Source: Nostoc sp. UHCC 0870
Lineage (GTDB): Bacteria; Cyanobacteriota; Cyanobacteriia; Cyanobacteriales; Nostocaceae
Direction: 5' to 3'
NCBI RefSeq assembly: GCF_022063185.1
Contig: NZ_CP091913.1
Coordinates: 5,681,141-5,745,140, forward strand
Length of the DNA: 64,000 nucleotides
Part shown: positions 9,082 to 17,795 of the stretch, in pieces
Layout: every line of letters begins with the position of its first letter
Numbering within the stretch: the stretch's first letter is position 1
Translations under genes and position numbers: made by a program
Notes under the pieces: generated by a model
Told to the model about the DNA's origin: nothing
What the model saw: only the letters and a program-made list of their open reading frames with translations
Database searches by the model: none

Positions 9082-9107
9082 TGAGTAATGAGTAATGAGT
9101 AATGAGA
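9082..9107. repeat. Heptamer array (gagtaat)
   Basis: Three to four copies of the 7-bp unit just after the mazG stop, in the convergent gap with msrA. Confidence 0.8.
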
Positions 9108-9156
9108 AATTATACCTTTTCCCCTGCCCCCTGCTCCCCTCCCTGCCTACTTCTTC

Positions 9157-9825
9157 CTACCCATTCACTGGAGATTCTAAGACACCTATAGGACAAGAAA
9201 CATTTGTCCCACCTAAACCGCAATACCCATTAGGGTTTTTAGCTAGGTACTGCTGATGATAGCCTTCTGCATAGTAAAATTCAGGGGCATCAAGAATTTC
9301 TGTAGTAATTTCTCCATATCCGGCAGGGCTAAGGGCTGTTTGATAGGCATCTCGTGAGGCTTCGGCTAGCTGTCTTTGGGCTGCGGAATAAACATAAATT
9401 CCTGAACGGTACTGAGTGCCAACGTCATTACCTTGGCGCATTCCTTGGGTGGGGTTATGACTTTCCCAAAAAACTTTGAGTAATTGGGCATAACTAATCA
9501 CTTTGGGATCAAACACAACAAATACGACTTCGTTGTGTCCAGTCAAACCAGAACATACTTCTTCATAGGTGGGGTTAGGTGTGAAGCCAGCAGCGTAACC
9601 TACAGCTGTTGTATAAACTCCCTCTTTTTGCCAAAACTTCCGTTCTGCACCCCAAAAACAACCCAAACCAAATACTGCTTGTTCCATTCCTTCAGGGAAG
9701 GGAGGTTTGAGTGGGTTGTTGTTGACGTAGTGATGGGCAGGTACGGGCATGGTTTGTGTTCTTCCTGGTAAAGCTTTCTCAGGAGTAGGGATAACCAGCT
9801 TTTTGCCAAATCCAAATAATGCCAT
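9157..9825 (-). CDS. msrA: Peptide methionine (S)-S-oxide reductase MsrA
   Basis: MsrA reduces methionine-S-sulfoxide in proteins and free methionine, with thioredoxin as electron donor. The catalytic motif GCFWGAER is at about residues 55-62 (Cys56), followed by the conserved VGYAAG, GHNEVV and FWESHNPTQGMRQGNDVGTQYRS stretches. A C-terminal YCGLGGTNVSCP segment supplies candidate resolving cysteines. The frame extends to a TTG at 9834, but ATG at 9825-9823 (MALFGFGKKL) is chosen, giving 222 residues with the N-terminal extension seen in cyanobacterial MsrA. It is convergent with mazG and monocistronic. Confidence 0.95.
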   Translation of the reverse strand: MALFGFGKKLVIPTPEKALPGRTQTMPVPAHHYVNNNPLKPPFPEGMEQAVFGLGCFWGAERKFWQKEGVYTTAVGYAAGFTPNPTYEEVCSGLTGHNEVVFVVFDPKVISYAQLLKVFWESHNPTQGMRQGNDVGTQYRSGIYVYSAAQRQLAEASRDAYQTALSPAGYGEITTEILDAPEFYYAEGYHQQYLAKNPNGYCGLGGTNVSCPIGVLESPVNG

Positions 9826-9937
9826 TGATTTCAACTCTGATTTTTTATAGTTATTGTTACTTTACTTAATATTTTAATAGTTATGGCAACAAAGCAGAGG
9901 AACTGAGGGGACAAGTCAGACAAGAATTTTCTCAGTA

Positions 9938-10031
9938 CTCAAGGCTCAAGGCTCAAGACTCATTACTCATTACTCATTACTCATTACTCATTACTCAGCA
10001 CTCATCACTCAGCACTCATCACTCATCACTC
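9938..10031. repeat. STRR heptamer array reaching into a coding end
   Basis: The array moves from ctcaagg units to ctcatta and then ctcagca/ctcatca units. Its right third lies inside the 3' end of the helicase-like gene, so the last seven residues (GVMSDEC) and the TGA stop at 10011-10009 are array-derived. Confidence 0.9.
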
Positions 10032-12213
10032 CAAGGGGTACAGAAGCATGAACTAATGGTAACAATGGCCCTAGTTGTTCTTGTCCATTTACGGCTAAAT
10101 CGCTATGACACAAATAAATTCTTTCAGATACACGGGATAGCAAATCATTCAAAATCCGTTGTAATCTTGCTTCTTCTGCTAGCTTTTCATCTTCTGCTGT
10201 CCAAGGCTGTCCTAGCCTATTTCGTAAGAAAAAAGGCGCACCAAATAAGGTAGCAGCCCCACCTTTTGCCCATAACGGTGAACCAGCATCCAACCAAAAA
10301 TGCCAACGGTGAAATCTTCTACTAGCACGGTATTGGAAGATGGTTGCTAAGGTGATAGCCTTCCTGGTTTTGCCAAGAGAACGTAGGGGGTATGGGTTGG
10401 CGGTAATTGTCCCCCGCCGCAGTAGTTGAATGAATTCGGCGATCGCACTATTAGAGACACGATTCATCCCGTCTAGAGTGTTTGGTGTTGTTTGTTTTAA
10501 TCTTGTCTCAATTTCCCAATAGTGTTGGGCAGTTTCTAGTAGTTCTCGTAGTGCTGCTAGTTGTTCGTAGGGGAGGTTACTACCATTCCACAAAAAGCGT
10601 TGAATTGCCCTGTCTAAAAGGGAAATGGGGCTGGGGATTAAACGTAATTCTTCTTGCGATCGCTGTTGTTCTAACCACTGTAAAATCTCAGTATAGGCTG
10701 TAGAGGCAGCGTAGCCAATGCGATCCCAACGCTCGAAGGCTGTAACTGGTAACAAGTTGGGGTGTTCTGGATGAGGGACAAAGCAGTAATCTGCCAGTAA
10801 TCCTGCCCGTACTGGGTCAATTTTTGTTGAGAGTGGGGAGTAGGGAGTAGGTAATGGGGAAGGGATTTCTGAGGGTTCTGGTTTTGTACTCAAGATAACT
10901 AGCATTTCGGCTACAGCATCCCGGTCTACCAATCGTCCCAGACCGGGGTAGACTAGGGCTAGCATGGTGAGTAATGCCCGAATCACTGGTGAACTAATTA
11001 GGGGACGTTGGTCATTGAGTGACTCGACGGGGATATTTTGCTTGGTGAGGATTTCTACTAGGGTATAACGAGCGATCGCATCTAAACCAGGGGCAATAAT
11101 AGCTACTTCTTCGGCTGCTACTTGTCCAGACTTAATCGCATTACCAATTACTTCTGCTGTTTGTCGTAATAGTTGTGAACGAGAAGTCATTTGGATGGAC
11201 TGCACTACTGTTGGTAAATCTGACAATACCATTGGTGTACTAAGTGATTCCACCATTGGCATAGCTAGTCTATTGGCTAGAGAGTCAACAGCAAGTCCCG
11301 GCAAATTTTCCACTTGACAACGCCCCGCCAACCCTGACATATAATCAGGATCTGCCCCCAAACCCAATCTCACCCCACCATCAGGATTGTAACTAAACGC
11401 ACCTACTGCTCCCTGTTCTAATAGCAACTCCAACAAATCACGCACCACACCAGGATATTCATCCACATCATCTGCTAAAACAGCCTGATAACGGTTAGCT
11501 AAGTGTTGTTGGTAATTCTCGTTAGTTAATAAATACTGAGTGTAGAGTTCAGTAATAATCCCATAGGTGAGTAATCCTCTCTCTAAACACCAATTACGCC
11601 AATCTAACAGTAAATTTGCCATAAATTCTGGCTCTAGATTGACGTTATTTTCCTCTAAACCTGTTTGCAAAATCCCAGCAATATCCTCGCAAGCTGTCCC
11701 ACTATAAGCAGCTAATTGCATTAAATCTAAAATACGTCTCACTAAGCGGTACTCATTTACTCCCGCACTCCTTAATATTTCTTCATTTAACTCTGTTCTC
11801 CAGAGTTTGGTTGCTAGTTCTTGCTCAGTTTCTGGGCGCAATCTTACAGGAAATTGTGCCTTTAGATTCAATAATTGAATCAGTAATGGCCAAAATAAGA
11901 TGACATCATCTTGAAAAAAACCTAATGGAGTTCTGACACGAACTGGATATTTTCCTTGAGTATTAGTAACAATTTTATCACCCAATTCTCGGCGATTATC
12001 ATCATTGGCAGACAAAACCAAAACTCCTGGTTTTGCCTGCTGCATCAATGAAGATGGAAGCGTGTAAGTTCTGGCTTCTAATTTTGCTTTTTTGGCATAA
12101 AATAATTTATACATTTCTTTTTCATTTTGTAGCCAACTCCCAAATTGCTCTACCAATCGGCTAGTCTTACCAGTACGGCTATTACCAACAATCCAAATAG
12201 AATGAGAAACCAC
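10009..12213 (-). CDS. SF1 helicase-like (UvrD/RecB-type) protein
   Basis: This protein of about 734 residues has a Walker A-type loop at the N-terminus (GNSRTGKTSRL, about 10-20), a Walker B-like AVLADDVDEYPG (about 243-254, cf. DExQ/D of UvrD) and a C-terminal SERIYLCHSDLAVNGQEQLGPL segment that matches helicase motif VI. The motifs are weaker than in true UvrD, so it is closer to the degenerate SF1/AddB-like proteins that cyanobacteria carry, often labelled recombinase family. A role in DNA repair is inferred. The frame opens at TTG 12216, but GTG at 12213 sits 7 bases after a strong AAGGAG and is preferred. The C-terminal tail is made by the repeat array. Confidence 0.7.
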   Translation of the reverse strand: MVSHSIWIVGNSRTGKTSRLVEQFGSWLQNEKEMYKLFYAKKAKLEARTYTLPSSLMQQAKPGVLVLSANDDNRRELGDKIVTNTQGKYPVRVRTPLGFFQDDVILFWPLLIQLLNLKAQFPVRLRPETEQELATKLWRTELNEEILRSAGVNEYRLVRRILDLMQLAAYSGTACEDIAGILQTGLEENNVNLEPEFMANLLLDWRNWCLERGLLTYGIITELYTQYLLTNENYQQHLANRYQAVLADDVDEYPGVVRDLLELLLEQGAVGAFSYNPDGGVRLGLGADPDYMSGLAGRCQVENLPGLAVDSLANRLAMPMVESLSTPMVLSDLPTVVQSIQMTSRSQLLRQTAEVIGNAIKSGQVAAEEVAIIAPGLDAIARYTLVEILTKQNIPVESLNDQRPLISSPVIRALLTMLALVYPGLGRLVDRDAVAEMLVILSTKPEPSEIPSPLPTPYSPLSTKIDPVRAGLLADYCFVPHPEHPNLLPVTAFERWDRIGYAASTAYTEILQWLEQQRSQEELRLIPSPISLLDRAIQRFLWNGSNLPYEQLAALRELLETAQHYWEIETRLKQTTPNTLDGMNRVSNSAIAEFIQLLRRGTITANPYPLRSLGKTRKAITLATIFQYRASRRFHRWHFWLDAGSPLWAKGGAATLFGAPFFLRNRLGQPWTAEDEKLAEEARLQRILNDLLSRVSERIYLCHSDLAVNGQEQLGPLLPLVHASVPLGVMSDEC

Positions 12214-12306
12214 CAACTCTCTCCTTAGCAGATTTATTATTATACTTTGCGTTAATTTAAAGTTAATAAGCCCTACTTAATATACAATCTTAGGAAATGA
12301 CCTACA

Positions 12307-13680
12307 ATGAACAATTCTATTTTTAATCAAAAAATTTATCCTTTTTTACTATCTACTTATCGATGGTATTTACAGACACCGGAACGCTCTTTAGAAGAAG
12401 CTTACAAAGCAGCATTAAAAATTAAATCTATAGAAGATAGATATTTTAATGGTAATACAATAGATTTCAACTCATCCACCTACAGCAGTAGTGTAATGGA
12501 TTATTTTGAGTCTGACCTTAAGAAAGAACTAAAGTTAGTCAGAATGCGTCTGACAGAATTTCGATTTAGCCGTTGGTGTGTCAATGAATCTAATCAAAAA
12601 GCTGCTAATAAGGCAGGTATAGAGTATCTTAGCCCTACGGTAATTTTAGAAAAATTAAATTTTATTGATAATATTACTTCAAAATACACGGATTTTCATC
12701 AAGAAACAGTTTCTCCATCCCTAGGTAATCAATCTACAATTATTCCCAATGATGCAGTTTCTCATAATAACCTATCTCTAACTAATCCTCCAGGAATCAT
12801 CAAATCTAAAAATAATGATTTAGTAGAACGTATCTATGCACCGACATCACCACCAGAAGATCCTAGAAAAAAACGCCCAAAAGCTGATTCAATGGGAATT
12901 TTACCCCGTTCTATTCTCAGCACTATTGGAAGATTACAGATTGAATTAGACCCCAATTCTGAACAAGATGTTGTGCAGAATTTCCGACAAGCACAACGCA
13001 GAACAATTATTTCTATCAGATTTATTTTACTACTTATTATTATACCTCTTCTAGTTCATCAGTTATCAAAAGCTTTAGTTGTAGGGCCACTTGTTGATCG
13101 GTTTAGAACATCCCAAGCAGAACAAGTGTTTCTTAATGAAGAAATGGAAGAAGCAGCACTATTAACACTACAAAAATTTGAAGAGCGAATCAAGTTTGAG
13201 AACTTAATTAGCAATGCACCTCCTCTGGCTCTAGAAGAAATAGAAACTCGGATGAAACAAAAGGCTAGTGAAGTAGCAGAGGAGTTTCGTCGTGAAAGTG
13301 CTAATGCTATTAAAAATGTTTTTGCAGATATTTTTTCTGTTGCTGCGGTCATTTGGTTGCTCATCGTGAGCAAACCTTCTATTATGGTGCTAAAAGATTT
13401 TTTTGATAATGTTGTCTATGGTTTAAGTGACAGTGCTAAGGCCTTTATTATTATCTTGTTTACTGATATTTTCGTAGGCTTTCACTCTCCGCATGGTTGG
13501 GAAGTCATCTTAGAAGGTGTGACTCGTCACTGGGGATTACCCGCAAATCGGGACTTCATTTTCTTATTTATTGCTACTTTCCCAGTAATTTTAGATACCA
13601 TCTTTAAATACTGGATATTCCGTTACCTCAACCGTATATCACCATCCGCAGTTGCTACATACCGTAATATGAATGAATAG
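12307..13680 (+). CDS. pcxA: Proton extrusion protein PcxA (CemA/CotA family)
   Basis: This 457-residue inner-membrane protein has a soluble N-terminal half and a C-terminal membrane half with about four helices (near 235-255, 340-355, 378-395 and 415-440). The family signature DIFVGFHSPHGWEVILEG...HWGLP and the end FRYLNRISPSAVATYR match PcxA of cyanobacteria and plastid CemA. These are needed for light-driven proton release and efficient inorganic carbon uptake. The start is well supported by AGGA before ATG. It is divergent from the helicase-like gene with 90 bp between starts. The N-terminal half is longer than in CemA, as usual for PcxA. Confidence 0.92.
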   Translation: MNNSIFNQKIYPFLLSTYRWYLQTPERSLEEAYKAALKIKSIEDRYFNGNTIDFNSSTYSSSVMDYFESDLKKELKLVRMRLTEFRFSRWCVNESNQKAANKAGIEYLSPTVILEKLNFIDNITSKYTDFHQETVSPSLGNQSTIIPNDAVSHNNLSLTNPPGIIKSKNNDLVERIYAPTSPPEDPRKKRPKADSMGILPRSILSTIGRLQIELDPNSEQDVVQNFRQAQRRTIISIRFILLLIIIPLLVHQLSKALVVGPLVDRFRTSQAEQVFLNEEMEEAALLTLQKFEERIKFENLISNAPPLALEEIETRMKQKASEVAEEFRRESANAIKNVFADIFSVAAVIWLLIVSKPSIMVLKDFFDNVVYGLSDSAKAFIIILFTDIFVGFHSPHGWEVILEGVTRHWGLPANRDFIFLFIATFPVILDTIFKYWIFRYLNRISPSAVATYRNMNE

Positions 13681-14179
13681 CAGCATTAACAATTTAAAAC
13701 TCAAAAATCAACAGGGCTTTGACATCTTCCTCACTATATAAGAGGCATTAATTGTGATACTTGCATCATTCCTACGTATAGGTAAATATAACAGTGTTTG
13801 CTCCTATATATCAATCCTAATTATTTTAGATCGTCATATGGAACTACTTGCTGATCCTAATAACATACTAATATCAGCTTATTAGTAGCATTAATAGTAA
13901 CTGTATGAAGTCCTGGAATATTTATTGTATCTTCTTGGAACTATCAACAATAATTTTACGTCACTTTTATGTACTGCTCATCCAGTGCAAATCGGTGTCA
14001 AATCAATGTCAGTAGTTAGACTTTTCGCGGAGCTTGCTGTAGAGATAGGCTGCGCGTTCACGCAGTTTTGCGTTCGCGGAGAGTCCCGTAGGGAAAGATA
14101 AGGAAACGCATAGCGTCCCGCAGGGAAGCCTCTCACGTATCGCAATCAATAAATTTAATTTTGTTCGACTACTTACTAG
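13681..14179. other. Intergenic stretch with a GC-rich repeat block
   Basis: No gene is seen. At about 14020-14140 there is a block of dispersed repeats of the type tcgcggagcttgctgt, acgcatagcgtcccgcaggg. The rest is AT-rich and includes several ATTA/TAAT-rich palindromes but no clear terminator. Confidence 0.5.
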
Positions 14180-14407
14180 TTGAATTTTGATTTAATTTTC
14201 CAACTATTACAGGAATGTCATTCCTTCAGGTTGTATCTACTAGAGAACAATTTAGGAGTCTGTAGTCAGTTTTCTGTAAACGAGCCGGAAGAGCAATGCA
14301 AAATTCCCAATACCCTACGAGTTCGCATAGAGTTCTGTAGGGATGTTGATATATGTAGCCCTACGATTTTTCAGAACTCCAGTGATAATTCTAAGAGGAA
14401 AATTTAA
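14180..14407 (+). CDS. Small unknown ORF upstream of a PIN gene
   Basis: This 75-codon frame opens at TTG 14180; there is no internal ATG. It ends 2 bp before the PIN-domain gene. The product is mostly helical at the start (FDLIFQLLQECHSFRLYLLENN) and acidic. The position and size would suit an antitoxin for the PIN protein, but I recognise no DNA-binding fold and the TTG start lacks a clear ribosome binding site. It may instead be the remnant of a longer gene. Confidence 0.35.
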   Translation: MNFDLIFQLLQECHSFRLYLLENNLGVCSQFSVNEPEEQCKIPNTLRVRIEFCRDVDICSPTIFQNSSDNSKRKI

Positions 14408-14409
14408 AC

Positions 14410-14853
14410 GTGTTTAGAATTTTAATTGATGGTGATTTAATATTAGAAGCTGTGATGAATCGGACTGAGTTTACAGCAGATGTTAGCAAATTATTAGAAA
14501 TAGTCGATCCATCTATTCAACTGTACTTAACAAATGTTGGCTTGCATAAAATCTATGCTTATGCTGCTTGTTTAAAAAATCGTCAGATGGCTGATACAGT
14601 GGTTGATTGGTTAGTAGGGAAGATTAAGATTTGTATTGTTGACCAAAGTATTATGCACACAGCACGTTTATCACCTTTAAAAGACTTTGAATCTGCTGTA
14701 GAAGTAGTGTGTCTCCAACATTATCAATTGGATGCAATTATTACTAATCAGCCAGAAGATTTTAGAGGTGTTGTTAATAGATTTTACATTTGGTCTTTTA
14801 GAGATTTGTGGTTGCGTGTTACTCTAGAAACTCAATTGCAGGTGTCTTTCTAA
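14410..14853 (+). CDS. PIN-domain protein
   Basis: This 147-residue protein starts at GTG, with AGAGG about 12 bases upstream. The acidic residues of a PIN-like nuclease are visible: ILIDGDLILEAVMNR (Asp6 and following), then DFESAVEVVCLQHYQLDAIITNQPEDF (about 96-122), which matches the typical PIN core. PIN domains are single-strand RNases, usually toxins of VapBC-type modules. The tail YIWSFRDLWLRVTLETQ is unusual. The partner could be the 75-codon ORF 2 bp upstream or none. Confidence 0.65.
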   Translation: MFRILIDGDLILEAVMNRTEFTADVSKLLEIVDPSIQLYLTNVGLHKIYAYAACLKNRQMADTVVDWLVGKIKICIVDQSIMHTARLSPLKDFESAVEVVCLQHYQLDAIITNQPEDFRGVVNRFYIWSFRDLWLRVTLETQLQVSF

Positions 14854-15063
14854 AATAGAGATATTCTATAATTAACTTTCAGCTTAAGTTCGCCAAATCA
14901 TATAGAAGCGATAAATAGCATTTTTTATATAAAAAAATTTTATTGCCAATCCAGTATGTGACATATTTTCATGAATATACAAAAGTTTTTTAGTAATTTT
15001 ATAGGCGAAGGTTCTCTTTGGTGCTAGGATCTACGACTATAGATAGATAAAAGTGCTGTAGCT

Positions 15064-15405
15064 GTGAAACAAAAGCCAAAACCAAGGATCGCTTTGCTTC
15101 GAGAAAAAGCAGGGCTAACCCAGCTTGAACTGTCTCGCCTTGTCGGCGTGACTGAAAGCACGATTCAAAACTGGGAAAGCGGCCGAACTGGGACAGAGCA
15201 TATTGAAAGAATTATTAGGTTTTGTAAAGCTTTGAATTGTCAAGTGGAAGACCTAATAGATTATGCAACCGAGTCAACAGATGAGTCTGTAGCCAAAACA
15301 GCTTCATTAAATGACTTACATCAACTGTTAGGAAATCATGAGCCTATTCCAGTTAATACTTCTGATACCGAGGTTACTCAACAAGCACAAGTTAAAAGCA
15401 CCTGA
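15064..15405 (+). CDS. XRE-family HTH transcriptional regulator
   Basis: This 113-residue protein starts at GTG. Residues 6-62 form a Cro/C1-type helix-turn-helix (RIALLREKAGLTQLELSRLV, then VTESTIQNWESGR) with the usual recognition helix TESTIQNWE. The rest is a polar tail without a known ligand domain. It stands alone, so its targets cannot be deduced; the PIN gene 210 bp upstream is a possible partner only by position. Confidence 0.85.
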   Translation: MKQKPKPRIALLREKAGLTQLELSRLVGVTESTIQNWESGRTGTEHIERIIRFCKALNCQVEDLIDYATESTDESVAKTASLNDLHQLLGNHEPIPVNTSDTEVTQQAQVKST

Positions 15406-15432
15406 AACATATCTTTGAAAAATATCCAATAT

Positions 15433-15499
15433 GTAGGGTGCGTCAGTCAGATGAAACCAAACCTTTAAATACCAAGGAATTATTCATGACGCACTCTAC
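15433..15499. repeat. Palindromic MITE-like element, copy 1
   Basis: gtagggtgcgtca at 15433-15445 is matched, with one change, by tgacgcactctac at 15487-15499. The centre contains the same aaacc ... accaa...attattcat words as copy 2, so the two are related over their full length. Confidence 0.85.
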
Positions 15500-15674
15500 C
15501 AAAAGCATTTATGGGATATATTTTTTGTGTTTCCTATAATTATGCCCTTTGGAAATCAAGCTATAGCCGTCAAAACAGGCTTGATTTCTGCCTGGGAAAT
15601 AGGCGTTAAGAGGTTTTTAATGCTTAATATTTGTCTAGAATTTGGGGACTTCCAGATAAAAAAATATCCAAAAT

Positions 15675-15739
15675 GTAGGGTGCGTCAGTGCAAAAAAACC
15701 TAACTGTACCAAAAAATTATTCATACTGACGCACCCTAC
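15675..15739. repeat. Palindromic MITE-like element, copy 2
   Basis: gtagggtgcgtcagt at 15675-15689 is matched exactly by actgacgcaccctac at 15725-15739. Same orientation as copy 1 and about 240 bp from it. Confidence 0.88.
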
Positions 15740-15760
15740 TAACTGTCAATTTGGAATAAT

Positions 15761-16441
15761 TTATTTTTTGGTGTTCCCTTGTTGCCATAGGGCATCAACA
15801 GTTACAAAGTTATAACCGTTTTGTAGCAGATGAGGGATTAAAATTTGGATAGTTGCTGCCACATCTTGTCCACCACAAGCACCATCATGTAAAACAATCA
15901 ATGAGCCGTTTTGTACTTGCTTCATGACTCGCTGTACTACTTTATTTACTCCTGGCCTAACCCAATCTTCTGGGACAACACTCCACATCACCGGCCGATA
16001 TTGCCATTGTCGAAATAAAGTGAGAGTCTTAGGTGTAAATAAACCATTGGGCGGTCTAACATCACGGACTTTTACAGGTAGGATATCGCAAGCATTATAA
16101 ATAGCGGTTTGAGTTTTTTCTAAACTTTCTTTCAGGTCTTGAGGTGAAAGCCTAGTAAAAGAGCGATGATTGTAACCATGTAGCCCTATCCAGTGTCCGC
16201 GATCGCTCACTGCTTTGGCAATGGTTGGTGAATGGTTGACACAAGCACCCAGCCAAAAAAAGCTAGCTTTGACGTTGTAGTGGTCTAATACTGCTAGCAC
16301 TTGGGGAGTGTATTGGGGATGAGGCCCATCATCAAACGTGAGGGCGATTGTTTTAGTGTGAAGATTTCCACGCCACAGACAGTTGGGAAAAGTCGGTTGG
16401 AGAATCCGGTAAGCTATTGGTAATAGGGGCGCAAGTTCCAT
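15761..16441 (-). CDS. Polysaccharide deacetylase (NodB domain)
   Basis: This 226-residue protein has the family 4 carbohydrate esterase motifs in order: TFDDGPHPQYT (about 33-43, catalytic and metal Asp), a HGYNHRSFTRLS metal-binding motif (about 89-100), RPPNGLFTPKT (about 128-138) and a final LHDG near 184. Such enzymes remove N-acetyl groups from chitin-like or peptidoglycan sugars or exopolysaccharide. No signal peptide is obvious, though the first 15 residues are hydrophobic. It follows the glycosyltransferase gene in the same orientation, which suggests extracellular polysaccharide work. Confidence 0.9.
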   Translation of the reverse strand: MELAPLLPIAYRILQPTFPNCLWRGNLHTKTIALTFDDGPHPQYTPQVLAVLDHYNVKASFFWLGACVNHSPTIAKAVSDRGHWIGLHGYNHRSFTRLSPQDLKESLEKTQTAIYNACDILPVKVRDVRPPNGLFTPKTLTLFRQWQYRPVMWSVVPEDWVRPGVNKVVQRVMKQVQNGSLIVLHDGACGGQDVAATIQILIPHLLQNGYNFVTVDALWQQGNTKK

Positions 16442-16452
16442 TTTTGATGGGG

Positions 16453-16501
16453 AACAGGGGAGAGGGGATAGGTGACAGGGGATAGGTGACAGGTGACAGG
16501 G
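16453..16501. repeat. Heptamer-based array (ggtgaca/ggggata)
   Basis: Alternating ggggata, ggtgaca and gggg units fill the 61-bp gap between the glycosyltransferase and deacetylase genes and end at the glycosyltransferase stop. Complementary in unit to the arrays at 22698 and 26160. Confidence 0.8.
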
Positions 16502-16502
16502 G

Positions 16503-17795
16503 TTATTTGGAAATATCTACAACTGATTTCGGCTGACTCAATTTTTCTGCTTTATCTAAACTTGGTCGTCTTTGACCTACGACATCACAAAATAAATCTT
16601 CATAATTCTCAATTGCCTGCTCAAAGGAGAATTTCTCTAGAGCAAATTGTCTACCTTTATATCCTAACGTAGCCGCTAGCTCAGAATCATTGTACAACTC
16701 TAATACTGCTGCGGCTAATGCTTCCGGTGACTCTGGTTCTACAATTAAACCTCCACCACTCTCTACAATTACTTTAGCTGCTGTCCCAGTGGCTGGTACT
16801 GAACCCACTACCGGACGGCCAGCTGCTAGCAATAGAGGGATCTTAGAAGGCATATTGAAGGAAATCACATTACTTTTCTGTACAATCAATCCCACATCAG
16901 CCGTTGCTAACATTTCGGGTAATTGTTCTCTCTTTTGCAATGGTAGGAGTAAAACGTTATCTGCACCACAAGCTAGACAATGTTTTTGCAATCTGGTTAA
17001 GGCTGTAGATTCACCCACAATCACAAAACTAATATCTGGAATATGGCGCAAATAAGCGGCGGCGGCGATGACAGTTTCTAAACCTTGCGTCAGGGCGATG
17101 TTACCAGAGTACATCACCACAAATTTGCCATCTAGTTGGTGAGTAGTTCTCCAAGGGTTATTCTTAGGTAAGGGACGAATGAAATTAATATTGACCCAAT
17201 TGGGAATACAAACCATCTTTTGTGGATTGACTCCCTTATTCACTAAATTTTCTAAGAAGCCATCGGAAATTACGCTAATTTTAGTAGCATGACGGTAGGA
17301 AAATTTCTCTATTGCTTCACAGACCCGAATCATCAGCTTATTTGTCATCAGTCCCACACGAATCGCTGCTTCTGGTAAAATGTCTTGTACGTTCAGGACT
17401 ACAGGACATTTATACAGACGACCTAGTAAGATGGCTGGTAGTGAAACTAGTAGTGGCGGTATTGTCAGGAGAATGACATCAGGACGCTGACCATTGAAGG
17501 CTTGCGGCAAACTGCTAAATATAAAACTTAATTCTAAAAGCAACCGATCTATCAGGTTGGGCTTTGATTTAATTCGCAGATAACTACGCTGAATCTTTAC
17601 ACCATTTTTTTGTTCTGTAATATACCACTTACCCCTATATCCTTCGTAGATTTCTCGTTGGGGATAATTAGGCATTCCCGTAATTACCCGCACTTGATGA
17701 CCCTGTTCTACTAAACCTTCTGCCAGTTCGGTAATCAAAGGTGCGATACCGATCGGCTCTGGGTAATAGTTGTAAGAATAAATCAGAATTTGCAT
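16503..17795 (-). CDS. Family 4 glycosyltransferase (WcaI-like)
   Basis: This 430-residue GT-B fold enzyme has an N-terminal domain starting MQILIYSYNYYPEPIGIAP with the GMPNYPQREIYEGYRG motif typical of WcaI-type colanic-acid transferases, and the C-terminal NDP-sugar domain: VMYSGNIALTQGLETVI (about 228-244), LLPLQKREQLPEML and the E-x7-E-like VESGGGLIVEPESPEAL (about 346-362). It most likely adds a sugar to a lipid-linked exopolysaccharide precursor at the cytoplasmic face of the membrane. The NodB deacetylase follows 61 bp downstream. Confidence 0.88.
   Translation of the reverse strand: MQILIYSYNYYPEPIGIAPLITELAEGLVEQGHQVRVITGMPNYPQREIYEGYRGKWYITEQKNGVKIQRSYLRIKSKPNLIDRLLLELSFIFSSLPQAFNGQRPDVILLTIPPLLVSLPAILLGRLYKCPVVLNVQDILPEAAIRVGLMTNKLMIRVCEAIEKFSYRHATKISVISDGFLENLVNKGVNPQKMVCIPNWVNINFIRPLPKNNPWRTTHQLDGKFVVMYSGNIALTQGLETVIAAAAYLRHIPDISFVIVGESTALTRLQKHCLACGADNVLLLPLQKREQLPEMLATADVGLIVQKSNVISFNMPSKIPLLLAAGRPVVGSVPATGTAAKVIVESGGGLIVEPESPEALAAAVLELYNDSELAATLGYKGRQFALEKFSFEQAIENYEDLFCDVVGQRRPSLDKAEKLSQPKSVVDISK

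Larger units (their letters stand above)
15406..15760. other. Intergenic stretch with twin palindromic elements
   Basis: No gene is seen. It holds two copies of one palindromic element (15433-15499 and 15675-15739) and, between them, a 10-bp inverted repeat gaaatcaagc / gcttgatttc at 15552-15588 that could form a terminator-like stem after the XRE gene. Confidence 0.65.
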
